NCBI GenBank assembly: GCA_003157225.1
Contig: PMIZ01000376.1
Location: 1 to 8,006, forward strand
Direction: 5' to 3'
Source: Actinomycetota bacterium
GTDB taxonomy: Bacteria > Actinomycetota > Thermoleophilia > RBG-16-64-13
Length of the DNA: 8,006 nt
Position numbers and translations under genes: made by a program. Under the pieces are notes generated by a model. The model saw only the letters and a list, made by a program, of their open reading frames with translations, was not told the DNA's origin and made no database searches. Positions within the stretch are counted from its first letter, which is position 1. Each line of letters opens with the position of its first letter. Below are positions 1 through 6,506 of the stretch, piece by piece.

Positions 1-981
1 GGCGAAGGTCTCCACGTTGTTGAGCACGCTGGGTTTGTCCCAGAGACCTTTGACCGCCGGGAACGGTGGACGGGGACGGGGCTCGCCGCGTTTGCCTTCG
101 ATGGAACGCATGAGGGCGGTCTCTTCGCCGCAAACGAAGGCGCCGGAGCCCATGCGGATCTCGAGGTCGAACTCGAAGTCGGTGCCCATGATGTTCTTGC
201 CGAGCAGGCCGTATTCACGGGCTCGGTCGATGGCGTACTGCAGCCGCTCCACGGCCAGCGGGTATTCGGCCCGCAGGTAGACGAAGCCCTGCTTGGCGCC
301 GATGGCGTAGGCGCCGATGGCCATGCCTTCGATTACGCTGTGCGGGTCACCCTCCAGGACCGCGCGGTCCATGAAGGCGCCGGGGTCACCCTCGTCGGCA
401 TTGCAGAGGATGTACTTGACGTCGGACTCGGTCTGCCGGGTGAACTTCCACTTGAGACCGGTGGAGAAGCCGGCTCCGCCGCGGCCACGCAGGCCGCTGC
501 GCAGCACCTCGCTCACCACTTGGTCGGGAGTCATGTTGGTGAGCACCTTGGCCAGGGCCTGATAGCCCTCCCGGGCGATGTACTCCTCGATCTTGAGCGG
601 GTCGATGATGCCGGAGTTCCGCAGGACTATCTTGACCTGCCGGTTGAAGAACTCCACGTCCTGCATCTCGGCGACGGTGCGGTCGGTGCCGGGGGCGTGG
701 CTCACCAGACGGGTGACGACGCGGCCCTTCAGAAGGTGCTCGGAGACGATCTCCTTGACGTCATCGATCTTGACGTTCTGGTAGAACACCCCGTCGGGAT
801 AGATGAGTACCACCGGTCCCACCGCGCACGGGCCCAGGCAGCCTGTCTCGACGACCTGGTTTTGTTTGGCCAAGCCCAGGTCCTCGATCTCCTTGGTGAA
901 GGCGGCGCTGACTTCGAGCGCGCCCGAAGCGATGCAGCCACCCCCTGTGCAGACGAGTACTTGATTCGTGATCTGATCCAT
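1..981 (-). CDS. hndC: HndC/HydB-type flavoprotein subunit (NuoF-like) of NAD(P)-linked [FeFe]-hydrogenase, 3' end outside window
   Basis: Flavoprotein subunit that binds FMN and NAD(P)H and exchanges electrons between NAD(P)H, ferredoxin and the hydrogen-activating subunit of a soluble hydrogenase. I translated 327 codons from ATG 981 to the window edge. An N-terminal thioredoxin-like [2Fe-2S] domain has C11, C16, C48 and C52 (CxxxxC and CLGPC). It is followed by the NuoF core: LRGRGGAGF near 164-172 (FMN/NADH glycine-rich loop), NADEGDPGAF at 195-204, GSGAFVCGEETAL at 278-290 and RPPFP near 304. The distal SLBB, NuoF [4Fe-4S] and C-terminal 2[4Fe-4S] domains of the family would lie off the left edge. 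The start is 7 bases after the hndB stop, with GGAG/AGGGG just upstream, so it is co-translated with hndB. Family assignment is very secure; whether the enzyme truly bifurcates is inferred from the operon type. Confidence 0.96.
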   Translation of the reverse strand, partial: MDQITNQVLVCTGGGCIASGALEVSAAFTKEIEDLGLAKQNQVVETGCLGPCAVGPVVLIYPDGVFYQNVKIDDVKEIVSEHLLKGRVVTRLVSHAPGTDRTVAEMQDVEFFNRQVKIVLRNSGIIDPLKIEEYIAREGYQALAKVLTNMTPDQVVSEVLRSGLRGRGGAGFSTGLKWKFTRQTESDVKYILCNADEGDPGAFMDRAVLEGDPHSVIEGMAIGAYAIGAKQGFVYLRAEYPLAVERLQYAIDRAREYGLLGKNIMGTDFEFDLEIRMGSGAFVCGEETALMRSIEGKRGEPRPRPPFPAVKGLWDKPSVLNNVETFA

Positions 982-988
982 TGCGCCC

Positions 989-1366
989 CTACTCCGATTT
1001 GATGAGGTAAGCGGACACGGGAGTGCCTCCTACCAGATGCGATTGAACTATCTCGTGCACCTTGTTGCGGCCTTCCAAGTGGCCGTAGTGGTACACGTTT
1101 CCGTCGGCGAACTGCACCGTCGCCATGGGCTCCATCTCGCAGAGGCCGGCGCAGCCGGACTGGTGGATGGTGACGTTGTCGAGTTTGGCGTCGGCGATCT
1201 CGCTGATGAAGTTCACGACCACCTCACGCGCACCTGCCGCTATGCCGCAGGTGCCCATGTGCACGGTGACCTTGACTTCCTTGGCCCCCGAGCGCAGGTC
1301 GATGCCCTCCTGGGCCTTCTTGGCCATGGCCAGGAGGTCGGACGGACTCTTGATCTTGTCGACCAT
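989..1366 (-). CDS. hndB: HndB-type thioredoxin-like [2Fe-2S] ferredoxin subunit of the hydrogenase
   Basis: A 125-residue small iron-sulfur protein matching the HndB subunit of NADP-reducing hydrogenase (HndABCD type), an electron-transfer component of the soluble complex. The diagnostic run is VHMGTCGIAAGAREV (residues 35-49, C40), followed by SGCAGLCEMEP (70-80, C72 and C76), which is the characteristic pattern of this thioredoxin-fold [2Fe-2S] family. A fourth ligand equivalent to the first cysteine of ordinary [2Fe-2S] thioredoxin-like proteins is not obvious, as is usual for HndB. I chose ATG 1366 because a strong AAGGAG lies 9 bases upstream and the recognisable domain begins directly after it. 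The open frame extends further upstream to 1894, but that part overlaps hndA out of frame and looks like non-coding shadow. The gene begins 2 bases after the hndA stop (TGA 1371-1369) and its Shine-Dalgarno sits inside the end of hndA. Confidence 0.93.
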   Translation of the reverse strand: MVDKIKSPSDLLAMAKKAQEGIDLRSGAKEVKVTVHMGTCGIAAGAREVVVNFISEIADAKLDNVTIHQSGCAGLCEMEPMATVQFADGNVYHYGHLEGRNKVHEIVQSHLVGGTPVSAYLIKSE

Positions 1367-1368
1367 GA

Positions 1369-2463
1369 TCAATTGCTCCTTTCGCCGACTCCGGCCCCCA
1401 CGGGTTCCGCCGTGGCATCGGAGGCGTACTGGACAAGGATGTCGTTGATGCGTGCCGGTTTGACCCGATGGTGGACGATGTCGTTCACGGTGATGACAGG
1501 AGCCAGACCGCAGGCGCCGAAGCAGCGCGCCACTTCCAGGGAGAACTCCCGGTCCTCGGTAGTCTCGCCCACGTCGATGCCCAACTGCTTCTTGAGGGAC
1601 TCGAGGACGGCCATTCCGCCGCGGACGTAGCAGGCGGTGCCCAGGCACACCCGGATGAGGTTGCGCCCGCGCGGCACCGTGGAGAAGAAGGAATAGAAGC
1701 TGACAACCCCGGCGACCTCGCTGTAGGGCTTGTGCATCTTCTTCGCAATATTCTTGAGGGCCACCTCCGGCAGGAAGCCGAAGATGCCTTGTGCCAGCTG
1801 CAACACCGGGATGAGGGCGCCCGGCTTGTCTTTGTAGCTCTCGATCACCTCGTCCAGCCGGGCGAGAAGCTCCTCCTCCGAGGCCTCCTCGCACCCCTGG
1901 CAGGTGCCCTCTCGTTTCTCAGCTTCATTGGTCATACTCGCGGCTCCCTTGTTGGACATTGCTTCTGTCGTTCGGTCGGTGGTTTTCAGTGCACTCAGTC
2001 TTTCGGCCGCTTCCCCGGGCGGCGCATGTAAGAGAGGAGGGGAAAATCGATCGCCCGTCAAAGTGACGGTGAACGCCGTATCGGGATTGGTGGCCGCGGC
2101 CACCACGATGGTCATGGCTATATCGCCCAGAGGGGGGCGGTCGACGTGGTTCCAACGCATGAAGGCCTCTACACGGGCCCCGCCAAGGGTGGCGGACGGT
2201 CCTATCGCGAGGTCACCCTCCGCGGCCTGGGCCTCCGCCTTCAGCAGGCTGAGCCCAAGACCGGTCTTCTTGCCCGGTTTGGTGGTGTAGAAGGGGTCGA
2301 GGGTCTGCTCCGGCGTCGCCGAAAGGCCGCGGCCGTCGTCGTCAACGGTGAGCCGTAGCTGGTCGGAGCCCTCGTCGATGAAGACGCCTACGTCCACGTG
2401 CCTCGCCCCGGCGCGGGTAGAGTTCTCGAGCACTTCGAGCAGATACAGGGATAGGTCATGCAC
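1369..2463 (-). CDS. hndA: Histidine-kinase-type ATPase domain in frame with HndA/NuoE-like [2Fe-2S] hydrogenase subunit
   Basis: One uninterrupted 364-codon frame holding two parts. Residues 1-145 form a GHKL ATPase domain: N-box LLEVLENS (8-15), G1 box DDDGRGL (41-47), G2 box GLGLSLL (68-74), then a NHVDRPPLGD segment (105-114). No phospho-accepting histidine (HisKA) domain, sensor or membrane segment is present. Residues about 190-350 are a full-length NuoE/HndA thioredoxin-like [2Fe-2S] subunit: C273 and C278 in RVCLGTACYV, C314 and C318 in RCFGACG, preceded by the helical GALIPVLQLAQGIFGFLP element. The joint (150-188) is low complexity with no stop codon. Start is GTG 2463 with AGGAG 8 bases upstream, overlapping the PHP gene's end by 8 bases. 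An internal ATG at 1935 (M177) has its own Shine-Dalgarno, so separate HndA may also be made. I am sure of both domains; whether they form one polypeptide is uncertain. Confidence 0.88.
   Translation of the reverse strand: MHDLSLYLLEVLENSTRAGARHVDVGVFIDEGSDQLRLTVDDDGRGLSATPEQTLDPFYTTKPGKKTGLGLSLLKAEAQAAEGDLAIGPSATLGGARVEAFMRWNHVDRPPLGDIAMTIVVAAATNPDTAFTVTLTGDRFSPPLLHAPPGEAAERLSALKTTDRTTEAMSNKGAASMTNEAEKREGTCQGCEEASEEELLARLDEVIESYKDKPGALIPVLQLAQGIFGFLPEVALKNIAKKMHKPYSEVAGVVSFYSFFSTVPRGRNLIRVCLGTACYVRGGMAVLESLKKQLGIDVGETTEDREFSLEVARCFGACGLAPVITVNDIVHHRVKPARINDILVQYASDATAEPVGAGVGERSN
1936..1950 (-). promoter_or_regulatory. Internal ribosome binding site for a separate HndA start
   Basis: On the minus strand AAGGGAG (1950-1944) lies 8 bases before an in-frame ATG at 1935-1933 (codon 177 of the ATPase-HndA frame). 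The other internal ATG (1959, codon 169) has no purine-rich sequence at the right distance. Starting at 1935 would give a 188-residue HndA of ordinary family length. This is why the joined frame may be two overlapping translation products rather than only a fusion. Confidence 0.5.
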
Positions 2464-3235
2464 GGGCCACGCTCCTGTCGTCGGAGCCGGCGAAGGCCAG
2501 CGCGAGCTCGGAGAAGGAGGGCGCCGCCAAGCGCAGGTCGGTGTGCCCGGTTCCGATCTCTTCCAAGAAGTGACTGTCGGACGACCCCGTTACCGGCAGG
2601 CCGAGCGCCGCGAACTGGTCGAGCAGAGGCGAGCCCGCCGCCAGGTGGCGCGAGACCTCCACTCCGTCGAACCCAGCGTCTTCGGGGAAGAAGCCGAGCT
2701 GGGAAAACACGCTGAAGGCGCGCCGGTCGACGTGCGCCGCGATAGCGAGACCGCCCGCCTCGTGGATCAGCCGTATCGTCTCGTTCAAGTCGAGGGGAGC
2801 GGCGGTGGCCAGGGCGGCCGTCTCGCCGCCCACAAGGCGCCCATCCACCGACAGCAGCTGCTGCTCACCGAAGAAGGCGTAGTAATGGTCGTCGGCGGTG
2901 GGGAAAAGCGGGCGAAGCGTGGCCGCCACCCCCTCCGCGGCGGGGGCGTCGGGGAACAGTCCCAACACGTGGACCTCCTCCATCGACGTGATCTCCATCC
3001 CCGCGAGTACGGTGAGAGCGCCGCCCGCTGCCGCGGCCGCCTGCTGGACGGCCCCGATGTTGCCGGCGCTGTTGTGGTCTGAGATGGCGATCATGTCAAG
3101 CCTCGCTCCCAGGGCCGCGGCGACGATGGCCGGCGGCGTCATCTCTTCCGAGGCGCACGGCGAGAGCGCGGTGTGGATGTGAAGATCCGCACGGTAGGTC
3201 TTCAACGCGTGATGGTGCTCCGGTTGATGGTGCAT
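2456..3235 (-). CDS. PHP-domain metal-dependent phosphoesterase
   Basis: A PHP-superfamily metallo-hydrolase, predicted cytoplasmic, with an unknown phosphoester substrate. Numbering from the upstream TTG at 3256, the metal-ligand motifs are DLHIHT (H26, H28), SDHNS (D60, H61), GMEITS with E88 and nearby H96, AAHVDR (H175) and GSSDSHF (D227, H229). All expected PHP motifs are present, so it should be catalytically competent. There is no polymerase or histidinol-phosphatase context. It lies between a DRTGG protein and the ATPase-HndA gene, so a signalling role in hydrogenase control is inferred. I chose ATG 3235, giving 259 residues; TTG 3256 and TTG 3205 are alternatives, none with a convincing Shine-Dalgarno. 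From ATG 3235 the first residues are His-rich (five His among the first nine). The stop overlaps the following GTG start by 8 bases. The 56 bases upstream (3236-3291) are the largest gap in the operon. Confidence 0.88.
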   Translation of the reverse strand: MHHQPEHHHALKTYRADLHIHTALSPCASEEMTPPAIVAAALGARLDMIAISDHNSAGNIGAVQQAAAAAGGALTVLAGMEITSMEEVHVLGLFPDAPAAEGVAATLRPLFPTADDHYYAFFGEQQLLSVDGRLVGGETAALATAAPLDLNETIRLIHEAGGLAIAAHVDRRAFSVFSQLGFFPEDAGFDGVEVSRHLAAGSPLLDQFAALGLPVTGSSDSHFLEEIGTGHTDLRLAAPSFSELALAFAGSDDRSVARA

Positions 3236-3291
3236 AGCCGCTGGCTCGTTTCTCAAGCATGACTACTTTCGGTTCCTCTGGTCCTGGTGCT

Positions 3292-3645
3292 TCACGCGGC
3301 GTTCCCTCGCAGTCCCATCTGGTACAGCCGCCCCGCCAGCTCGAAGGTGTCGGCCTTCGAAGCGTAGAGCGACAGTCCCTCCTCCGCGGACCTCTCGACA
3401 ACGTCGTCCTCAGGCCGCCGTCCGCAAGAGAAGATCACGGCGCGCAGACCGGCGTGGCTTGCGACGGCGATGACATTCAGATGTACCTGGAGCGTCACCA
3501 GGATGCCGCCTGTGGGTGCGTTGGCAAGGACGTCGCTCAACAGATCGGAGGCGTAGCCGCGCGTGATGTCGGCATCGGTGTTGGAGGGATCGCCGATGGT
3601 GAGTTCCTCGAGCTCCAGCACTTGCACCAGATCTTCAAGTCTCAT
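3292..3645 (-). CDS. Small stand-alone DRTGG-like domain protein
   Basis: A 117-residue soluble alpha/beta protein resembling the DRTGG domain, a small domain of unknown function found alone or with CBS, phosphotransacetylase and BioD-like modules. The core runs from ITRGYASDLLSDVL (27-40), through a hydrophobic strand GGILVTLQVHLNVIAVA (about 46-62), to LRAVIFSCGRRPEDDVV (67-83) and SKADTFELAGRLYQM (96-110). It matches the C-terminal part of the Rex fusion protein upstream (VTRIYAGDRVSDLL...FETCGLIYQI), so the operon has two paralogous copies. The literal Asp-Arg-Thr-Gly-Gly string is absent. ATG 3645 has AGGAGG 9 bases upstream and follows the preceding stop by 4 bases. The biochemical function is unknown; association with [FeFe]-hydrogenase operons is typical of this family and suggests a regulatory or ligand-binding role. 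Confidence 0.8.
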   Translation of the reverse strand: MRLEDLVQVLELEELTIGDPSNTDADITRGYASDLLSDVLANAPTGGILVTLQVHLNVIAVASHAGLRAVIFSCGRRPEDDVVERSAEEGLSLYASKADTFELAGRLYQMGLRGNAA

Positions 3646-3649
3646 CGCG

Positions 3650-5368
3650 CTAGGCCTCCTTGTCGGCGCCGCCGGTTACGGTGTATGGGCACAGCTCGAC
3701 GCTGGCCCGCTGCATGACGACGTCTTCGGCCAGCGAGGCGCAGGTGGGCGCGCCGCAGGCGCCGCAGTCGCGTCCCGGCAAAGAGTGCAGGACCGTCTGC
3801 AACTGGGCCAGCTTCTGAATGGCCCGGCCCATGTCGGCGTCGAGCCGGATGCCCGGCCGGGCCGCGAACGGCCTGCGCCGGGCGACAGCAGTGGCAACGC
3901 CGTCCGGGGCCTCCGCCACGCCGCCGCGGCTCAGCCGGCGCGTGGCCACGTGGTAGTCCTCGGCCAGCAGAGGAGAGCCGAAGCAGCCGCCCTCGCAGGC
4001 GTAGGGATCGATCACGGTCAGGTCGTCGAGCAGCCCGTTCTCGAGGTCTTCGAGCACGGCCATGACATGCTGGATGCCGGTGACGGTGAGGATCTCATCC
4101 CGCTCCGGCTGCGCGCCCGTGGCCGCGGCGCCTGGCACCAGGCCGCCGGCCGCCGCGGCAGTTGCCGACGTTGAGGCCTTGCCGTTGCCGGCAGGTGTCG
4201 CTTCGCCGGCGCGGCCTTCGGCCGCGCCCGGCGCGCCACCCCCGGTGAGCTTCACCATCACGGCTTCACGCACCACCTCGGGCGCCAGGCATTCGGCCCG
4301 AGCCTCCGCGTGGGCCAGCAGCGCCGATCGCTGGCTCGGGCACGACACTACGTAGGCCACCCCGCGGTTTCCATAGGCGGCCTGGACGGCCTCCCAAGGA
4401 GAGTCGAACGGAGCGAGGTGCGGCACCAACGAGGGGAAGCGTAGTTCGATGAGGTTCACCACCGCCGGACACGATGGCACGATCAGTGGGGTCGCCGTCG
4501 CGGCGCCGCCGCCCTCGGCCGCCGCCTCACCGGCGACCGTCCGGGCCCTCGCCTCAGCAGCAGCCGCCTCGCGCAGCGCCTGTTCGAAAGGCGCCGAAGT
4601 GATCACGCCGGCGAAACCCAGCGACCGCAGCGCGGCGAGCACCTGGGCCGGCCCGTATTCCGCTCCGCAGCCCGCCAGCAGCGCGGGCGGCACCGCGAGC
4701 AACATTTCCTCTTTGTGTTCCAGGTCGCCCAGCGAGGTGATCTCCTCGCGGATGCCCAGCGCCTCGGTGGCGCAGGCGCCTATGCAGCCGGTGCACTCCA
4801 CACAGAGGTGCTCCAACACAGCCGGCCGTCCTTCGCGCACCCGCATCGCCTGGGTGGGGCAGGCCGTGAGGCAAGCCCGGCAGTCACGGCAGCGGTCGGC
4901 CGAGGCATAGAGCGATGCCGCCTGGGGCAGCGCGTTCGCCCGAGTGGCTTCCGGCTTCAGGTTGACGGTGAAGCTCACCCGGGTACCTTCGCCCACACGA
5001 GAGGTGATGCGCAGCCGGTCGCTGTTGCGTTTGATGTTCGGCAGGCCCATGCCCGCCCCGAAACCAAGGGCGCGAGCCTCGGCGCCGGCAGTGGAAAACC
5101 CCTCCACCATCGCCTGTTCCACATCGGGGATGCCCGGTCCATCATCCAGCACGTTCACGTCTATCTGCGAATCCGACAGGCAGGCCTCCAGACGGCCGCC
5201 CACCGAGTGGATGACCACGTTCATCTCCGCCTCATAAGCGGCGATCATGGTCCGCCGGATAGCCTCGGCATCGGCGCCGATGCGCTTCAGATGCTCCTTG
5301 ATGGAACGCGAAGCCGCTCCCGCCCGGCGGAAGTCATTGCTCGCGATACTGTATGAAACGAATTCCAC
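3650..5368 (-). CDS. RsbW-like ATPase / ferredoxin / degenerate [FeFe]-hydrogenase-like / [4Fe-4S] multidomain redox sensor candidate
   Basis: A 572-residue cytoplasmic protein with four parts. (1) Residues 1-140: anti-sigma-factor-type ATPase with N-box EAEMNVVIHS (46-55), G1 DDGPGI (75-80) and GFGAGMGLPNI (102-112). (2) 155-205: two ferredoxin motifs, C160-C163-C166-C170 and C189-C192-C195-C199. (3) About 220-475: hydrogenase large-subunit-like region with PSCPA (C300), SCPSQ (C343) and ACEGGCFGSP (C458, C462). (4) 533-562: a [4Fe-4S] domain with C535, C538, C543 and C560 (CGACGAPTC...C). Residues 264-292 and 374-422 are Ala/Gly-rich insertions. The catalytic motifs TSCCP and MPCxxK are altered, so it is unlikely to be a working hydrogenase; a sensor passing Fe-S redox or H2 status to the ATPase is inferred. 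GTG 5368 overlaps the rex stop by one base (TAGTG), suggesting coupled translation. The domain reading is firm and the function is not. Confidence 0.87.
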   Translation of the reverse strand: MEFVSYSIASNDFRRAGAASRSIKEHLKRIGADAEAIRRTMIAAYEAEMNVVIHSVGGRLEACLSDSQIDVNVLDDGPGIPDVEQAMVEGFSTAGAEARALGFGAGMGLPNIKRNSDRLRITSRVGEGTRVSFTVNLKPEATRANALPQAASLYASADRCRDCRACLTACPTQAMRVREGRPAVLEHLCVECTGCIGACATEALGIREEITSLGDLEHKEEMLLAVPPALLAGCGAEYGPAQVLAALRSLGFAGVITSAPFEQALREAAAAEARARTVAGEAAAEGGGAATATPLIVPSCPAVVNLIELRFPSLVPHLAPFDSPWEAVQAAYGNRGVAYVVSCPSQRSALLAHAEARAECLAPEVVREAVMVKLTGGGAPGAAEGRAGEATPAGNGKASTSATAAAAGGLVPGAAATGAQPERDEILTVTGIQHVMAVLEDLENGLLDDLTVIDPYACEGGCFGSPLLAEDYHVATRRLSRGGVAEAPDGVATAVARRRPFAARPGIRLDADMGRAIQKLAQLQTVLHSLPGRDCGACGAPTCASLAEDVVMQRASVELCPYTVTGGADKEA

Positions 5369-6468
5369 TAACTCCGGCCGTCCGGGCCGTCGCTCGCCAG
5401 TATTTGATAGATGAGGCCGCAGGTCTCGAACACCCCCACAGGAGAGACCATCAGCGCCGTGCCGTTCTCAGCGGCCAGCTCGATGATCTCCGGGCCAGGG
5501 TCCACGCCGTCGACGAAGCAAATGCCCGGCACCTCCATGAGCTCCGCCACCCTCACCATCTGCATGTTTGCCAGGTTCGTCACCAGCAGCGTCGTGTCGG
5601 AGGCCTCGTTGAGGAGGTCGCTGACGCGGTCGCCGGCGTAAATGCGGGTGACCTCGTGGCCGTTCCCGACCCCGGGGGTGAGCACCCGGGCGCCGATCTT
5701 CTCGGCAAGCTCGTGCAGTTTCATGTGGGCCCCCGCAAGCAGTGTGTCTATGGTCTGGATGATGGGATCCATCGCCGCGTCTGAACCGTTCTCGACGACG
5801 CCCTCGACTCCGTTGTCGGCCGCCGTGACCACCTGATCCTGGCGCGCGAAGAAGGCGGCTGATTCAAGCGCTGAGGTGATATCCATGTGGTCCACGAACA
5901 CGTCCTCGGGCACGCGCAGGGGGATAGCCGTGAAGTCCACCAGGCTGCGCACTCCCGCTCGCACCAGGGCATCGGCCGCGAGTTGGGCGGTCTCCGGCGG
6001 CACCGCCAGGATGGCGATGCGGATGCCCTTCTCCGCCACCACCCGCTCGAGGTCTTCCACTCTGTGCACCGCGCAGCCTTCCACGCTGGTTCCGATGAGC
6101 ACCGGATCGGTGTCGAATCCAGCGGTGATGCGGAGCAGCGAACGGTGCCCGGCGGAGTGTGCCAGCACCGAGCGGCCCAGACGGCCGAGACCCACCAGGG
6201 CCACGTCTTGACGGCTGGTACCGTCCAGCAGATTCGAGATGGCATCGAGGCAGGTGTCCACCTGGTAACCGCGGTTGGGGCTGCCGGAGTAGCCGATGAC
6301 CATGAAGTCCCGGCGGACCTGCGTCGCGCTCACGCCAGCCAGATGCGCCAGCTGGTGGGAGTAGATGTTGGTGGTGCCTGAGGCCCTCAGGTTGTCGAGA
6401 AGCCGCCGGTAGAGGCTGAGCCTTCCTACGGTCTTCCTGCTCACCACGGGTTTGGCAGGTGGTGCCAC
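5368..6468 (-). CDS. rex: Redox-sensing repressor Rex fused to a C-terminal DRTGG-like domain
   Basis: Residues 1-212 are Rex, the repressor that leaves DNA when NADH rises. The winged helix spans about 15-68 and contains GVSATQVRRDFMVIGYSGSP (45-64). The Rossmann domain has GLGRLGRSVL (93-102), with an acidic residue after the second strand (FDTDP, D119) that suits NAD(H). About 213-248 is a linker and 249-357 a DRTGG-like domain (EVTRIYAGDRVSDLL, VTNLANMQMVRVAE, FETCGLIYQIL) paralogous to the stand-alone protein two genes on. Ordinary Rex is roughly 210-220 residues, so this 366-residue form is a true extension; ATG 5724 at the joint lacks a good ribosome binding site. The start is GTG 6468 with AGGAAG 10 bases upstream. 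As first gene of the operon, behind Rex-like operator sequences, it probably autoregulates itself and the hydrogenase genes. Confidence 0.91.
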   Translation of the reverse strand: MAPPAKPVVSRKTVGRLSLYRRLLDNLRASGTTNIYSHQLAHLAGVSATQVRRDFMVIGYSGSPNRGYQVDTCLDAISNLLDGTSRQDVALVGLGRLGRSVLAHSAGHRSLLRITAGFDTDPVLIGTSVEGCAVHRVEDLERVVAEKGIRIAILAVPPETAQLAADALVRAGVRSLVDFTAIPLRVPEDVFVDHMDITSALESAAFFARQDQVVTAADNGVEGVVENGSDAAMDPIIQTIDTLLAGAHMKLHELAEKIGARVLTPGVGNGHEVTRIYAGDRVSDLLNEASDTTLLVTNLANMQMVRVAELMEVPGICFVDGVDPGPEIIELAAENGTALMVSPVGVFETCGLIYQILASDGPDGRS

Positions 6469-6478
6469 GGTAACTGTT

Positions 6479-6484
6479 CTTCCT
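6479..6484 (-). promoter_or_regulatory. Ribosome binding site supporting the GTG start of rex
   Basis: AGGAAG on the minus strand, 10 bases before GTG 6468. The GTG codons 7 and 8 codons downstream have no comparable sequence, so this decides the rex start. Confidence 0.55.
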
Positions 6485-6488
6485 GCGC

Positions 6489-6506
6489 TCGTTACATTGA
6501 TAACAC
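6489..6506 (-). promoter_or_regulatory. Candidate Rex operator, downstream copy
   Basis: The minus-strand 18-mer GTGTTATCAATGTAACGA agrees with the Rex consensus TTGTTAA-N4-TTAACAA at 10 of 14 defined positions and keeps the core TGTTA-N6-TAAC. It lies within the predicted 5' leader of rex, between the inferred transcription start (about 6515) and the GTG start, where a bound repressor would block RNA polymerase. It abuts the second candidate site, sharing one base. Confidence 0.5.

Noticed and set aside
340..1002. Plus-strand open frame of 220 codons antisense to hndC
   Set aside because: It mirrors the highly conserved flavoprotein gene; its composition is what the complement of GC-rich codons gives, with no recognisable domain or ribosome binding site.
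1367..1894. Extended N-terminus of hndB in the same frame
   Set aside because: The upstream part overlaps conserved HndA coding sequence in another frame, is Gly/Arg-rich, and a strong Shine-Dalgarno precedes ATG 1366.
1037..2031. Plus-strand open frames antisense to hndB and ATPase-HndA
   Set aside because: The minus strand encodes clear [2Fe-2S] and ATPase motifs over the same bases; the plus-strand products have no domain features.
3563..5356. Long plus-strand frames antisense to the Fe-S ATPase sensor
   Set aside because: These are complements of a confidently identified multidomain gene, with high Ala/Gly/Arg content typical of GC-rich shadows.
5671..5690. GC-rich inverted repeat (GGGTG-AG-CACCC) as terminator
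   Set aside because: It lies inside the rex coding region, has a two-base loop and is not followed by a T-run on either strand.
5368..5724. A separate DRTGG gene starting at ATG 5724 inside rex
   Set aside because: There is no proper ribosome binding site before this ATG and the frame is continuous with Rex, so a fusion is the simpler reading.
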